DNA of 64,000 nucleotides from an uncultured Sutterella sp. (GTDB lineage Bacteria; Pseudomonadota; Gammaproteobacteria; Burkholderiales; Burkholderiaceae_F). The position numbers were made by a program, and so were the translations under genes. Below the pieces are notes generated by a model. That model was not told where the DNA came from. It searched no databases and worked only from the letters and a program-made list of their open reading frames with translations. Shown piece by piece: positions 24,669-34,703 of the stretch (positions are counted from its first letter, which is position 1; every line of letters starts with the position of its first letter). The DNA lies in NCBI GenBank assembly GCA_900545275.1, contig UQYG01000005.1, forward strand, positions 109,613 to 173,612, in the 5' to 3' direction.

Positions 24669-26447
24669 TTATTTGTTTTCGGCGGCCATGCGGCCTGCGG
24701 TGCGGCCGAAGACCATGCAGTCGGCCACGGCGTTGCCGCCCAAGCGGTTTTCTCCGTGGACGCCGCCCGTCACTTCGCCCGCGGCGTAGAGGCCGGGGAT
24801 GACCTTACCTTCGCGGTCGATCACTTCGGCGCGGGTGTTGATCTTGATGCCGCCCATGGTGTGGTGGATGGTCGGCACCTTGCGCGCGACGTAGTAGGGA
24901 CCTTCCGTGATGGGACGGTCATCCGTATGGTTGGCTCGGAAGCCGAAGCGGTCCGTTTCGACTTCGTGGCGCGCGACGCGGTTGTACTCCTCGATTGAAG
25001 CGCGAAGGCGATTGACGTCGACCTTCATGATTTTAGCGAGGTCTTCGAGAGTGTCCGCCTTCTGCACGCGGCCCTGCTCGAGCATGTCGTGCATCGTGCG
25101 GCCGCTCAGAAGGTCGATCTTGTTTTCGTCCGGATAGCGCAGGTGGTTCTGCACGAGCCAGAAGGTCTGGCCGGGCTGCGCGAAGACGGCCTTGCTCAGG
25201 ACGTCGCGCGGAGCGCCCTCGTCGACGAATCGGTCGCCGTTCGTGTTGATGAAGAGGCGGTTGCGGCCCGACGTCTTGATGTCGAGCATGAGGCCCGTGC
25301 CGGGCGTTCCGTTCGGATGAACCTGGATGTCGGCGAGGCCGATCAAGTCAGCGTTCACCTTTTCGGCCATGAGAAGGCCGTCGCCCTGAGCGGCGACGCT
25401 GATGTTCGAGCACCCGATTTCCTTGTCGAGGTTCGCTTCCTTCCAGATGCCTGTGTTCACCTTCTGGCGGAATTCGACGTTGGCGCCGAAACCGCCCGTG
25501 GAGAGGATGACGCCGCGCGTGCCGAAGACCTTTGCGGTCTTGCCGCGGCTTTCCACGGCAACGCCCGTGACGCGGCCGTTTTCTTCGATGAGGCCCGTCG
25601 CCTTCGTTTCAAGGAGGACCTTCACGCGGTCGGGATACTTCGCGAGCGCCTCTTCGAGGACGGCGATGTAGGTGTGGCCGCCCGCGGGATCGGGATAGTG
25701 CGAGCGCTGGAAAAGCGCGCCCGTCGCGGCGCCCACCTTTGGGTTCACCTTGAGGCCTAGGCTTTCGAGCCAGGCGAGCGATTCGGTCGCATGATCGGCG
25801 AGGTACTGCACGAGCGACGGATCGTTCGTGTTGTGGCCGCCCTTCATCGTCTGCTCAAAGTGCTTCTGCGGGTTGTCGTCGATGCCGAGCGCCTTCTGGT
25901 AGCTCGTGCCCGACGCATTGAAGGCGCCGCCGCAGACGTTGGTGGAACCGCCGAGGTAGCCAAGCTTTTCGACGATCGTCACGCTCGCGCCCGCTTCGAG
26001 AGCGGAGACCGCCGCGGCAAGACCCGCTCCGCCGCCGCCCACCACCACGACGTCGCTCGTCACGGTGTCGGGCAGGACGGCCGCTTCATGGATGCGCTTG
26101 AAGAAGGATTCGTCGGCTCCGGCCTTCTTGAGTGCCTGGCGCGTGCCCTGGAGCACCGCAAAGCTCGTGATGCTTGCGCCCGAAACGCCGTCGACCCCCG
26201 CGGTTTGCTCTCGGACGATCCGATCTCCCAAGGTTTTGATCGCTTCGGCGCCGACGCCCGGGCTTTCGAGGGCGTCGTTCGAGGTGACCTTGACGATGCG
26301 TCCTCCTTCGAGCGTCACTTCGACCGTGAAGGGCGCGATGAGTCCCATCACCTTTTCCCGGTATACGCCGTCTTTGGGCGCGGCCCCGACCTGTGCGGCG
26401 AGCGCAAGGCCGAGGGAGAGCGCAAGAAGCTTCTTGACTTGCAACAT
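24669..26447 (-). CDS. Exported FMN/FAD flavoprotein reductase, substrate unknown
   Basis: This 592-residue protein has a signal peptide (about 1-22), an FMN-binding domain with flavinylation-type motif DGVSGAS (86-92) and a fumarate-reductase-like FAD domain (GGGGAG from 137). It keeps the catalytic His377 (QVHP) and Arg414 with the same spacing as FccA, plus HHTMGG and RLGGN. The residues that bind the second carboxylate of fumarate are changed (Asp389-Ile390 instead of Thr-Glu). It has no haem. A strong AAAAGGAG precedes the ATG at 26447. It lies directly downstream of the two-component genes and carries copy B of the 26-bp element in its promoter region, so it is the most likely target of that system. 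Confidence 0.85.
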   Translation of the reverse strand: MLQVKKLLALSLGLALAAQVGAAPKDGVYREKVMGLIAPFTVEVTLEGGRIVKVTSNDALESPGVGAEAIKTLGDRIVREQTAGVDGVSGASITSFAVLQGTRQALKKAGADESFFKRIHEAAVLPDTVTSDVVVVGGGGAGLAAAVSALEAGASVTIVEKLGYLGGSTNVCGGAFNASGTSYQKALGIDDNPQKHFEQTMKGGHNTNDPSLVQYLADHATESLAWLESLGLKVNPKVGAATGALFQRSHYPDPAGGHTYIAVLEEALAKYPDRVKVLLETKATGLIEENGRVTGVAVESRGKTAKVFGTRGVILSTGGFGANVEFRQKVNTGIWKEANLDKEIGCSNISVAAQGDGLLMAEKVNADLIGLADIQVHPNGTPGTGLMLDIKTSGRNRLFINTNGDRFVDEGAPRDVLSKAVFAQPGQTFWLVQNHLRYPDENKIDLLSGRTMHDMLEQGRVQKADTLEDLAKIMKVDVNRLRASIEEYNRVARHEVETDRFGFRANHTDDRPITEGPYYVARKVPTIHHTMGGIKINTRAEVIDREGKVIPGLYAAGEVTGGVHGENRLGGNAVADCMVFGRTAGRMAAENK

Positions 26448-26516
26448 GGTTTTCTCCTTTTGAGGGTTCGGCGGGGCGAAACGCCCGGCCGTTTCGGCCA
26501 TGTTGTCCCGAAGGCC

Positions 26517-26542
26517 TGCCTAGGTAATCGGGATCAGGTCAA
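26517..26542 (-). promoter_or_regulatory. Conserved 26-bp element, copy B
   Basis: It matches the element at 18535-18560 at 25 of 26 positions (C instead of G after TGCCTAGGTAATCGGGAT). It lies between the response-regulator stop codon and the flavoprotein gene, 69 nt upstream of that start codon on the same strand. Confidence 0.7.
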
Positions 26543-26557
26543 AAAGAGCGAAGATCC

Positions 26558-27184
26558 TCAGAGCTCCTTTCGAACGAAAAGGACGGTCAGCGGCGCCAGG
26601 TCGGCGACGTTGTGGACGTTGAGCTTGCGGTAGGCCGAGAGCCGGTGCGCGTGCACGGTGCGCTCGCTGATGCCGAGGCGCTCGGCAATCTGTCGGTTCA
26701 AAAGCCCCGAGGCGACGTAGCGCACGATTTCCTGCTCGCGCTCGGTGAGTTCGCGAAACTTTCTCTTCCACGCGGCCGAGTCGAGCGGCATTGCGCGTTG
26801 ATCGCAGTCCTCCTGCACGATCGTCGCGACCGACGTCAGAAGGCGCGGGGCGTCGACAGGCTTGAGAAGAAAGTCTTTCGCGCCCTTTTTAAGGGTGTGT
26901 ACGGCCATGTCGACGTCGCCGTGTCCCGTGAGAAAGAGAATGGGAAGGGGGTACTCGCGGCGGTTGAGCTCCTCCTGCATTTCCAGCCCCGAAATCTCCG
27001 GCATGCGCACGTCGAGGATGAGGCAACCCGGACGCGAGGGCGTGTCTTCGGCGAAAAAGTCCGAGGCCCTTTCGTAGCAGGCGACGTCCCATCCTTCGGC
27101 GGAAAGCATGATTTCGAGCGATGCGAGTTGATCGGGATCGTCGTCGACGATGCGCACGAGCGGTTTTTCAGTTTTTCGGGTCAT
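26558..27184 (-). CDS. FixJ/TtrR-like response regulator
   Basis: This 208-residue protein has a receiver domain (about 10-125) with acidic DDD at 14-16 and phospho-acceptor Asp58 (LILDVRMP), and a conserved Lys near 108 (LLKPVDAP). A LuxR-type helix-turn-helix follows (LTEREQEIVRYVASG, then NRQIAERLGISERTV). Start codon and ribosome binding site (AAGGAA) lie inside the 3' end of the kinase gene, a 17-nt overlap. Together they form a TtrSR-like pair. Its likely site is the 26-bp element found next to this gene and upstream of the cytochrome-flavoprotein operon; that link is inference. Confidence 0.9.
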   Translation of the reverse strand: MTRKTEKPLVRIVDDDPDQLASLEIMLSAEGWDVACYERASDFFAEDTPSRPGCLILDVRMPEISGLEMQEELNRREYPLPILFLTGHGDVDMAVHTLKKGAKDFLLKPVDAPRLLTSVATIVQEDCDQRAMPLDSAAWKRKFRELTEREQEIVRYVASGLLNRQIAERLGISERTVHAHRLSAYRKLNVHNVADLAPLTVLFVRKEL

Positions 27185-28976
27185 GACGTTGGGATTCCTT
27201 GGGGGCGTTGTCGGAAGGCAGCGGGAGCGTGATGCACGCTTCGGTGACGTTGTCTTTTCTTTCGAGCGAGAAGTGTCCCATCGCCTTTTCCGTCAGGGTC
27301 TTGACGATGAGAAGCCCGAGGCCGAGGCCCTGTTCCTTGCTTGAAGAGAGCGGTGCGCCGTGTTCGGCGAGCGATTCGGCCGTAGTCTTGGCGTTGTCGG
27401 CGACGGTGATGAGCGCCTTTCCCTCTTTGAGTGAAAGAGACACGACGATCTTCGCGTCGGGCGTGTGCTTGGTCGCCTCCGCGGCGTTTTTGACGAGGTT
27501 CGTGACGCAGAGCTCCGCTTCGAGCGGATTCCACTCGAGAACGACGCTCGTCGCGGGAATGTCGCCCGTGATGCGGGCGTGCGCACTGACGGAGCCCTGT
27601 TGCGAAACGATGCGCCGCAGAATCGGGTTGACTTCGATGCGGGTGCTTTCGGGTTCGCGCCGCTTCACATACTGCCGCACGCGGTTCACGATTTCGGAAG
27701 CTCTTGCGCACTGAGACGAAATGAGGGCGAGCGAACGGCGCACGACCGCGGGAGCGTCGTCGTTCATTTCGGCGAATCGTTCAAGGGCGCGCGTGCTGTT
27801 GGCGATCGAATTGAGCGGACCGTTCAGTTCGTGCGTGATGAGGCTCGACATGGCGCCGATCACGCTCACGCGCTCGAGCGTTGCGAGGTGGCGGCTCATC
27901 TCGCTTTCCTTTTCCATGGCGAGGCGCAGTTCTTCGGTACGCTTCCTGACGAGGTGGTCGGCGCGGCGACTGTGAAGAACGAGTCCGACGACCGCCATCA
28001 GAAGAAGAGCGCAAAACGGCCAGTAGCGCTCGAGAAAGCTTCGCACCGAAGTGATGCGCAGGTATTCGAAGGGACCGCGACGGATCTGTCGGTAGAGGTC
28101 GTCGACGCTGTTGAAGTTCGACGTGACGCCCCAGCTCGCCCCCTCGGGAGTCTTCGGCATCGAAAGGAGCGCCGCCGTGATGTCGCGCGCCGTTTCCCAG
28201 CGGACCGTGTCGTTCGAGACGAAGGTCCAGTTGGGATAGAGCTCCGTCGAGTGTAGGCAGGGAAAGCCAGGCGTTTCCTTGAGGCCGATCGGGCGAAATC
28301 CGTCGACGAGTTCGGGTTCCGTTTTGCGCAGTTCTTCGACGGTGCAGGCGCGGGCCATGGCGACTTCGGCGTCGCCCCGGTTGACGGCGAGAAGAAGCTT
28401 CCGCACGGGCGAGCCCGCTTCGATGAAGGTCCAGTAGTCGTCCGGGTCGTAGCCGCGCGCGGCGATTTCGCCCATCGGCACGTAGACGCCCGTAAAGCCT
28501 TCTTCCCAGTTGGCGGCGGCGCGAAGCCCCTTGAGGTCGTCGAACGTGCGGTAGGGCGCTTCCTTTTTGACGAGAAAGACGGTTCCCACCGCCAGGTCGG
28601 GGCTCGCCGTCGTGGGCGTCACAAGCGTCGCGAGGTCGCGCAGACCCCGATAGTTCAGACGCCGATAAAAGCCCGAGGCCGCGAGGAAGAAGTCGATCGA
28701 CTTCGTGCGGACCGCCGTTTCAAGGTCCTTGACGAGGTAGGGACGGATCGTGAATCGGTACTGCGGGAGCGTTGCGCTCAGATAGAGGAAGGTGTGTGCG
28801 AAGGCCTTTCGCTCGGAAGGAGAAAAGCTCGCCTCGATGTAGCCGATGCGGATTTCGGGAAGTTCGTCCGTCTTGATCGTCGGCGCTTCGGTTGCCTGCG
28901 CCCGCAGGAGCGCCGAAAAGAAGAAAAGGACGAGAAGTCCTCTCAGCAGTCGGAAAACGAAACGGGACGCGGACAT
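27168..28976 (-). CDS. TtrS-like sensor histidine kinase with PhnD-type periplasmic domain
   Basis: This 602-residue kinase has an N-terminal membrane/signal segment (about 5-25), a periplasmic phosphonate-binding-like (PhnD-type) sensor domain (about 35-310), a membrane helix (about 318-335), a short coiled coil, and a transmitter with His382 in the H-box (THELNGPL), an N-box (NLVKNAAEA, about 493-501) and GLGLGL (550-555). The G1 box reads DNAKTT instead of DNGPG, which is degenerate. The architecture is that of TtrS, the tetrathionate sensor, but the ligand here is unknown. I chose the ATG at 28976; the frame is open to 29084 but the added residues do not look like a signal peptide. Confidence 0.85.
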   Translation of the reverse strand: MSASRFVFRLLRGLLVLFFFSALLRAQATEAPTIKTDELPEIRIGYIEASFSPSERKAFAHTFLYLSATLPQYRFTIRPYLVKDLETAVRTKSIDFFLAASGFYRRLNYRGLRDLATLVTPTTASPDLAVGTVFLVKKEAPYRTFDDLKGLRAAANWEEGFTGVYVPMGEIAARGYDPDDYWTFIEAGSPVRKLLLAVNRGDAEVAMARACTVEELRKTEPELVDGFRPIGLKETPGFPCLHSTELYPNWTFVSNDTVRWETARDITAALLSMPKTPEGASWGVTSNFNSVDDLYRQIRRGPFEYLRITSVRSFLERYWPFCALLLMAVVGLVLHSRRADHLVRKRTEELRLAMEKESEMSRHLATLERVSVIGAMSSLITHELNGPLNSIANSTRALERFAEMNDDAPAVVRRSLALISSQCARASEIVNRVRQYVKRREPESTRIEVNPILRRIVSQQGSVSAHARITGDIPATSVVLEWNPLEAELCVTNLVKNAAEATKHTPDAKIVVSLSLKEGKALITVADNAKTTAESLAEHGAPLSSSKEQGLGLGLLIVKTLTEKAMGHFSLERKDNVTEACITLPLPSDNAPKESQRHDPKN

Positions 28977-29100
28977 GAAGAGGTTCGGAAAAATGTTCGG
29001 GGTGCGGCTCCGAAAGAAGTCGCCGAAGAAAAACTTAGCACGCCCCCGAAGGGGACGCAACGTCGCCTCCTTTGCAAAGCGCATTTCCCCGAAGAATCGG

Positions 29101-30594
29101 TCAGTCGGTCGAACCGTCTCTGCTCGTCGGGCGGAAAAAGAGGGCGAGCCGCTCTTCCGGCTCGGGCTGCGTCGTGAGCGACCCGACGACGAAAAGAACG
29201 CCCGAGACGAGGACTCCCACCGTCACGACGTGCGCGCCGAAGGGATGAAAGTTGGCAAACGACGCCCACAAATAGGCGGCAAGCCCGCCCGCCGCGGCGA
29301 CGAGCGCCCCGCGGCCCGTCGCTCGGCGCCAGAAGAGGCTCGCGACGAGCGGAAAGAGGAAGGCCGTTTCGAGTCCGCCGAAGGCGATGAGGTTGATCCA
29401 GACGACGATGTCGGCGGGATGGAGCGCAAAGAGAAGCGCCGTGAGTCCGAGGACGAAAGTCACGACCCAGGAGAGGCGGAAAAGAAGCTTCGGACGGTCG
29501 GGGACGAGTCCTTCCTTTCGCAGAAGGTCCTGTACGAGCGCGGATGACGCGTTGAGCATGAGGGAGCTCACGGTCGAGAGCGTCGCCGCGAGCGGTCCGA
29601 CGAGGGTGAGGCCCGCCCAGAAGGGCGACATGTGGTTCGCGATCAAATAGGGTATGACGCTGTCGGTCGTCTCGCCGATGAGTTCCACGGGAAGGTCGAG
29701 GACGCCGCGCGCGAGAACGCCGAGGAAGGTCATTCCGATCATGAGAAGGCCGCAGACGACGGTCCCGATCAGCATGGCGCGGTGGAGTTCGTCACTTTGC
29801 CGATAGGTGAGGCAGCGCATCGACGAGTGTGGCAGCGCGACCGTCCCGAAGCCGACGAGGAGCCACGCGGAGAGAAGCAGTCCCCAAGGTAGTGCTCCGC
29901 CCGCGTTCGGTGTGGTGAGCGAGGCATCGATCCGGGGGATCGTGAGAAGGAGCGCTTCGAGGTCGCCGCCGCCGAGATGGACGATCTCCCAGCCGAGAAG
30001 AAACATGCCGCCCACCATGAGGAGGGCGCAGATCGTGTCCGTGATGACGACGGCGCGGTAGCCGCCCAAGGTCGTGTAGAAGACCGTGACGAGCCCGAAG
30101 AGAACGAGTCCCGCCTCGTAGGGGAGACCCGCCGCCGCGGCAAAGAGCCGCGCGCCCCCGATGAGCTGTCCCGTCATCATGGTGACGAAGGCGACGAGGA
30201 GCGTGAGTGCGAGAAGTCGAGCGAGCCACGGATCGGCAAAACGCGCGCGGATGAGGTCAATCACGGTGACGGCGCCGATGCGGTGGCCGACGATCGCGAA
30301 CTTCTTTCCGATCACGCCGAAAACGAGAAAGCCCGCGATGATCTGGGGCGCGGCGAAGACGACCCAGCCGAGTCCGAGCTGCCAGGCGACGCCCGGCCCC
30401 GAGACAAACGAGCTCACCGACCCGTAAGTCGCAATCATGCTCATGGCGAGGACGAATCCCTCGAGATTGCGGTCGGAGAGATAGAAGTCCTCAAGCGTCT
30501 TTTCCGCGGTCTTCCGGTTCTCGAGCCAGATCGACGTGAGCAGGAGAAGGAAGAGAAAGAGGACGATCGGAAGGAAAAGAAGGAGTTCCCTCAT
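29101..30594 (-). CDS. panF: Sodium/pantothenate symporter
   Basis: PanF imports pantothenate, the coenzyme A precursor, with Na+. The 497-residue protein is a sodium:solute symporter with about 13 membrane helices. It has the LSDRNLEGFVLAMSMIATYGSVSSF block near the N-terminus, where SSS proteins bind Na+ and substrate, and the YTTLGGYRAVVITD signature. It overlaps the preceding yhdT gene by 4 nt (ATGA), the same pair order as in E. coli. This partner is what distinguishes PanF from other SSS carriers. Confidence 0.87.
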   Translation of the reverse strand: MRELLLFLPIVLFLFLLLLTSIWLENRKTAEKTLEDFYLSDRNLEGFVLAMSMIATYGSVSSFVSGPGVAWQLGLGWVVFAAPQIIAGFLVFGVIGKKFAIVGHRIGAVTVIDLIRARFADPWLARLLALTLLVAFVTMMTGQLIGGARLFAAAAGLPYEAGLVLFGLVTVFYTTLGGYRAVVITDTICALLMVGGMFLLGWEIVHLGGGDLEALLLTIPRIDASLTTPNAGGALPWGLLLSAWLLVGFGTVALPHSSMRCLTYRQSDELHRAMLIGTVVCGLLMIGMTFLGVLARGVLDLPVELIGETTDSVIPYLIANHMSPFWAGLTLVGPLAATLSTVSSLMLNASSALVQDLLRKEGLVPDRPKLLFRLSWVVTFVLGLTALLFALHPADIVVWINLIAFGGLETAFLFPLVASLFWRRATGRGALVAAAGGLAAYLWASFANFHPFGAHVVTVGVLVSGVLFVVGSLTTQPEPEERLALFFRPTSRDGSTD

Positions 30595-30881
30595 GCTTCG
30601 TCCCCCTTCGTGACTCCGCGTTCGGAAAAGTCAAGATTGCCCGAGCGAAAGACGAAGCGCACGAGCCACCAAACGACGGCGACGGAAAGGACGTATCCCC
30701 CGATCACGGCCGCCCAGAACCAGAGGGGAAGGCCTTCGAAAACCCGGTCGGAATCTTTGAGGAGTGCGAGAGCGATCCAGAAAAAGAGGACGATGAGGAG
30801 TGCGCCCGCAATGGTCGCGCGGGCCTCCCGGTCGGCGTTCTCCAGGGCTTCGTAATAGGCTTTGTCGTCGGTGTGCGTCAT
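30591..30881 (-). CDS. yhdT: YhdT family (DUF997) small membrane protein
   Basis: This 96-residue protein has an acidic N-terminus, two predicted membrane helices (about 24-42 and 53-75) and a charged tail. It is encoded immediately upstream of panF with overlapping stop and start codons, as in enterobacteria, and small SSS-associated subunits are common. Its exact function is unknown; assistance to PanF is an inference from the constant pairing. No clear Shine-Dalgarno is visible before the ATG. Confidence 0.8.
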   Translation of the reverse strand: MTHTDDKAYYEALENADREARATIAGALLIVLFFWIALALLKDSDRVFEGLPLWFWAAVIGGYVLSVAVVWWLVRFVFRSGNLDFSERGVTKGDEA

Positions 30882-31075
30882 GGAGGGCGTAGGAAATGAA
30901 AACTCGAACGAGCGAAATGCCGGAAAAAGAGGGAGGCTATCGCACGCAATCGGCTAAAATAGCCTGCTCTTGTCGGACGGCAAGACCGCTTCGCGCGTCG
31001 AAAAAGCGGCGCGGGGAGCTTCACTATAGCGCGAAACCGCGACGGGCCCGTGCCCGAAGGGTCCCCATCGTGCGA

Positions 31076-31104
31076 AAGACGCCCTTCGGGCGGTCTTTTT
31101 CTCG
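31076..31104 (+). promoter_or_regulatory. Terminator-like hairpin in the lepA leader
   Basis: AAGAC.GCCC-TTC-GGGC.G.GTCTT is followed by TTTTT and lies 55 nt before the lepA start codon on the same strand. There is no plus-strand gene upstream, so it may be an attenuator of lepA-lepB or the end of a small upstream transcript. Confidence 0.55.
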
Positions 31105-31158
31105 GCGCGTCGAGCCCGTTTCTCCGCGCCCGCCGTCCCTTTCCATTGATTACAGACG

Positions 31159-32952
<1,794 letters not shown>

Positions 32953-32964
32953 GGGAGACCCCAG

Positions 32965-33855
32965 GTGAATTTCGCACTGATTCTTCTCATCCTCACGGTG
33001 GTGACGGGGATTTTCTACGTCGCCGAGCGCATGAAGTTCCTGCCCGAGCGGCGCGCCAAGGCCGAGGAGGCCGTTCGCCGCTTTGAAGAGGACAACCGCG
33101 AGGCGCTCGAGCGCATGGAGCCGGGCGTCGTCGACGCGCGCAACGACCTGCGCGCGAAACTCCTGCGCCAGCCCTGGTGGCTCGAGTACACGGCGGGCCT
33201 CTTTCCGGTGATCGCGATCGTCTTCCTTTTGCGCAGCTTCCTCTTCGAGCCCTTCCGCATTCCGTCGGGCTCGATGTTGCCGACGCTGCACGTCGGGGAC
33301 TTCATCCTCGTCAACAAGTACGAATACGGCCTGCGCCTGCCGGTCGCGAACACGAAGGTTCTTGAAATCGGCGCTCCGAAGCGCGGCGACGTGATCGTCT
33401 TCCGTTATCCCGTCGACACGTCGATCGACTACATCAAGCGCGTCGTGGGCGTGCCGGGCGACACGGTCGAATACCGCAACAAGGTGCTCTACGTGAACGG
33501 CGTCGAACAGAAGCTCTCGACGCCGCGCGACTTCATCGACGAAAACACGATGGTGACGCTCACGGAGTACGACGAGACGCTCGGCGACGTCAACCACCTT
33601 GTGGCCTTTGATCACCGCCGTCCCTCGTGGGTGCCCGAAGGCGCGATCAGCAAGAAGGAGCCCTCCTGCACCTACAATGAAACGGGCTTTGTCTGCAAGG
33701 TGCCCGACGGTCACTACTTCGCGATGGGGGACAACCGCGACAACAGCGAGGACAGCCGCTACTGGGGCTTCGTTCCGGACGAAAACCTGGTGGGACGCGC
33801 GGTTCTTATCTGGGCCAACTTCGGCGACATGTCGCGCGTAGGCGGTTTCCGCTAA
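32965..33855 (+). CDS. lepB: Signal peptidase I
   Basis: LepB cleaves Sec and Tat signal peptides on the outer face of the inner membrane. The 296-residue protein has an N-terminal membrane helix (about 2-20), a charged cytoplasmic loop and a second helix (about 74-92). The catalytic Ser103 (PSGSMLPTL) and Lys158 (YIKRVVGVPGD) follow, with the late GDNRDNSEDSR box. It starts with GTG, 8 nt after GGGAGA. The many exported reductases in this window depend on this enzyme class. Confidence 0.95.
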   Translation: MNFALILLILTVVTGIFYVAERMKFLPERRAKAEEAVRRFEEDNREALERMEPGVVDARNDLRAKLLRQPWWLEYTAGLFPVIAIVFLLRSFLFEPFRIPSGSMLPTLHVGDFILVNKYEYGLRLPVANTKVLEIGAPKRGDVIVFRYPVDTSIDYIKRVVGVPGDTVEYRNKVLYVNGVEQKLSTPRDFIDENTMVTLTEYDETLGDVNHLVAFDHRRPSWVPEGAISKKEPSCTYNETGFVCKVPDGHYFAMGDNRDNSEDSRYWGFVPDENLVGRAVLIWANFGDMSRVGGFR

Positions 33856-33871
33856 AATCCTCCTCTTTCCC

Positions 33872-33973
33872 GAACGCGGAGCGGCATCGTTCCGCGTTCT
33901 CCTTTCCTTCCCGCTCCCTGGGTGCGGAGCGGGCGTTAGAAAGCCGCCTGACGGATCAAGCCGCTTTCTAACG
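33872..33973 (+). promoter_or_regulatory. Three stem-loops between lepB and rnc
   Basis: GAACGCGGA/TCCGCGTTC (33872-33899, followed by a T/C-rich tail) may terminate lepB transcripts. CCCGCTCC/GGAGCGGG (33910-33933) and CGTTAGAAAGC/GCTTTCTAACG (33934-33973, 11-bp arms) follow. The last ends 19 nt before the rnc start codon. In E. coli, RNase III cleaves a stem-loop in its own leader; these stems could play the same part. Confidence 0.6.
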
Positions 33974-33992
33974 GTCGATATTCGGAGACGAC

Positions 33993-34688
33993 ATGCTTTC
34001 ACTCGACCAACTCGAAGAACGCATCGGCTATGCGTTCCGGAACAAAAAACTTCTCGATCGGGCGCGCACGCACCGATCGTTTTCGGCCGACCACAACGAA
34101 CGCCTCGAATTCCTCGGGGACTCGGTGTTGAACTGCGTGATCGGCAACGCGCTCTTTTTGCGCGACCGTCACTTCACCGAGGGCGATCTGTCGCGCGTGC
34201 GCGCAAACCTCGTGTGCGAGAAGATGCTCAACACGATCGGACGCCGCGTGGGCGTTTCCGACTTCCTGCGCATGGGCGAGGGCGAAATGCGAAACGGGGG
34301 CGCGGAGCGCCCGTCGATCGTCGCCGACGCCATGGAGGCGATTTTCGGCGCGGTTTTTGCGGAAGCGGGCTTTGAAGCCGCGCAGGAAGTGATCCTGCGC
34401 CTCTACGACCCGATTCTGACGGGACTCACGCCCGAGCAGCTGAGCAAGGACCCGAAGACGCGTCTTCAGGAAATGCTGCAGGGCCTGCACCTGCCGCGCC
34501 CCGAATACGACATCGTCGAAGTGCGGGGACTCGCGCACGATCAGACCTTTGTGACGAGCTGCCGCATCGCCTCGATGCAGGTCGAAACGACGGGCACCGC
34601 CTCGTCGCGCCGCGGCGCCGAACAGGAAGCCGCCCGCAAGGCGCTCGACATCCTTTCCGAACGCGATCTTCGTCGCTATCGGAAATAA
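33993..34688 (+). CDS. rnc: Ribonuclease III
   Basis: RNase III cuts double-stranded RNA in rRNA precursors and structured mRNAs. The 231-residue protein has the catalytic domain with the RLEFLGDSVLN signature (about 37-47), a second acidic pair near DAMEAIFGAV, and a C-terminal dsRNA-binding domain ending near RRGAEQEAARKAL. GGAG precedes the ATG. era follows after 15 nt, giving the usual lepB-rnc-era-recO order. Confidence 0.96.
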   Translation: MLSLDQLEERIGYAFRNKKLLDRARTHRSFSADHNERLEFLGDSVLNCVIGNALFLRDRHFTEGDLSRVRANLVCEKMLNTIGRRVGVSDFLRMGEGEMRNGGAERPSIVADAMEAIFGAVFAEAGFEAAQEVILRLYDPILTGLTPEQLSKDPKTRLQEMLQGLHLPRPEYDIVEVRGLAHDQTFVTSCRIASMQVETTGTASSRRGAEQEAARKALDILSERDLRRYRK

Positions 34689-34703
34689 CCGCCGGAGAAT
34701 GCT

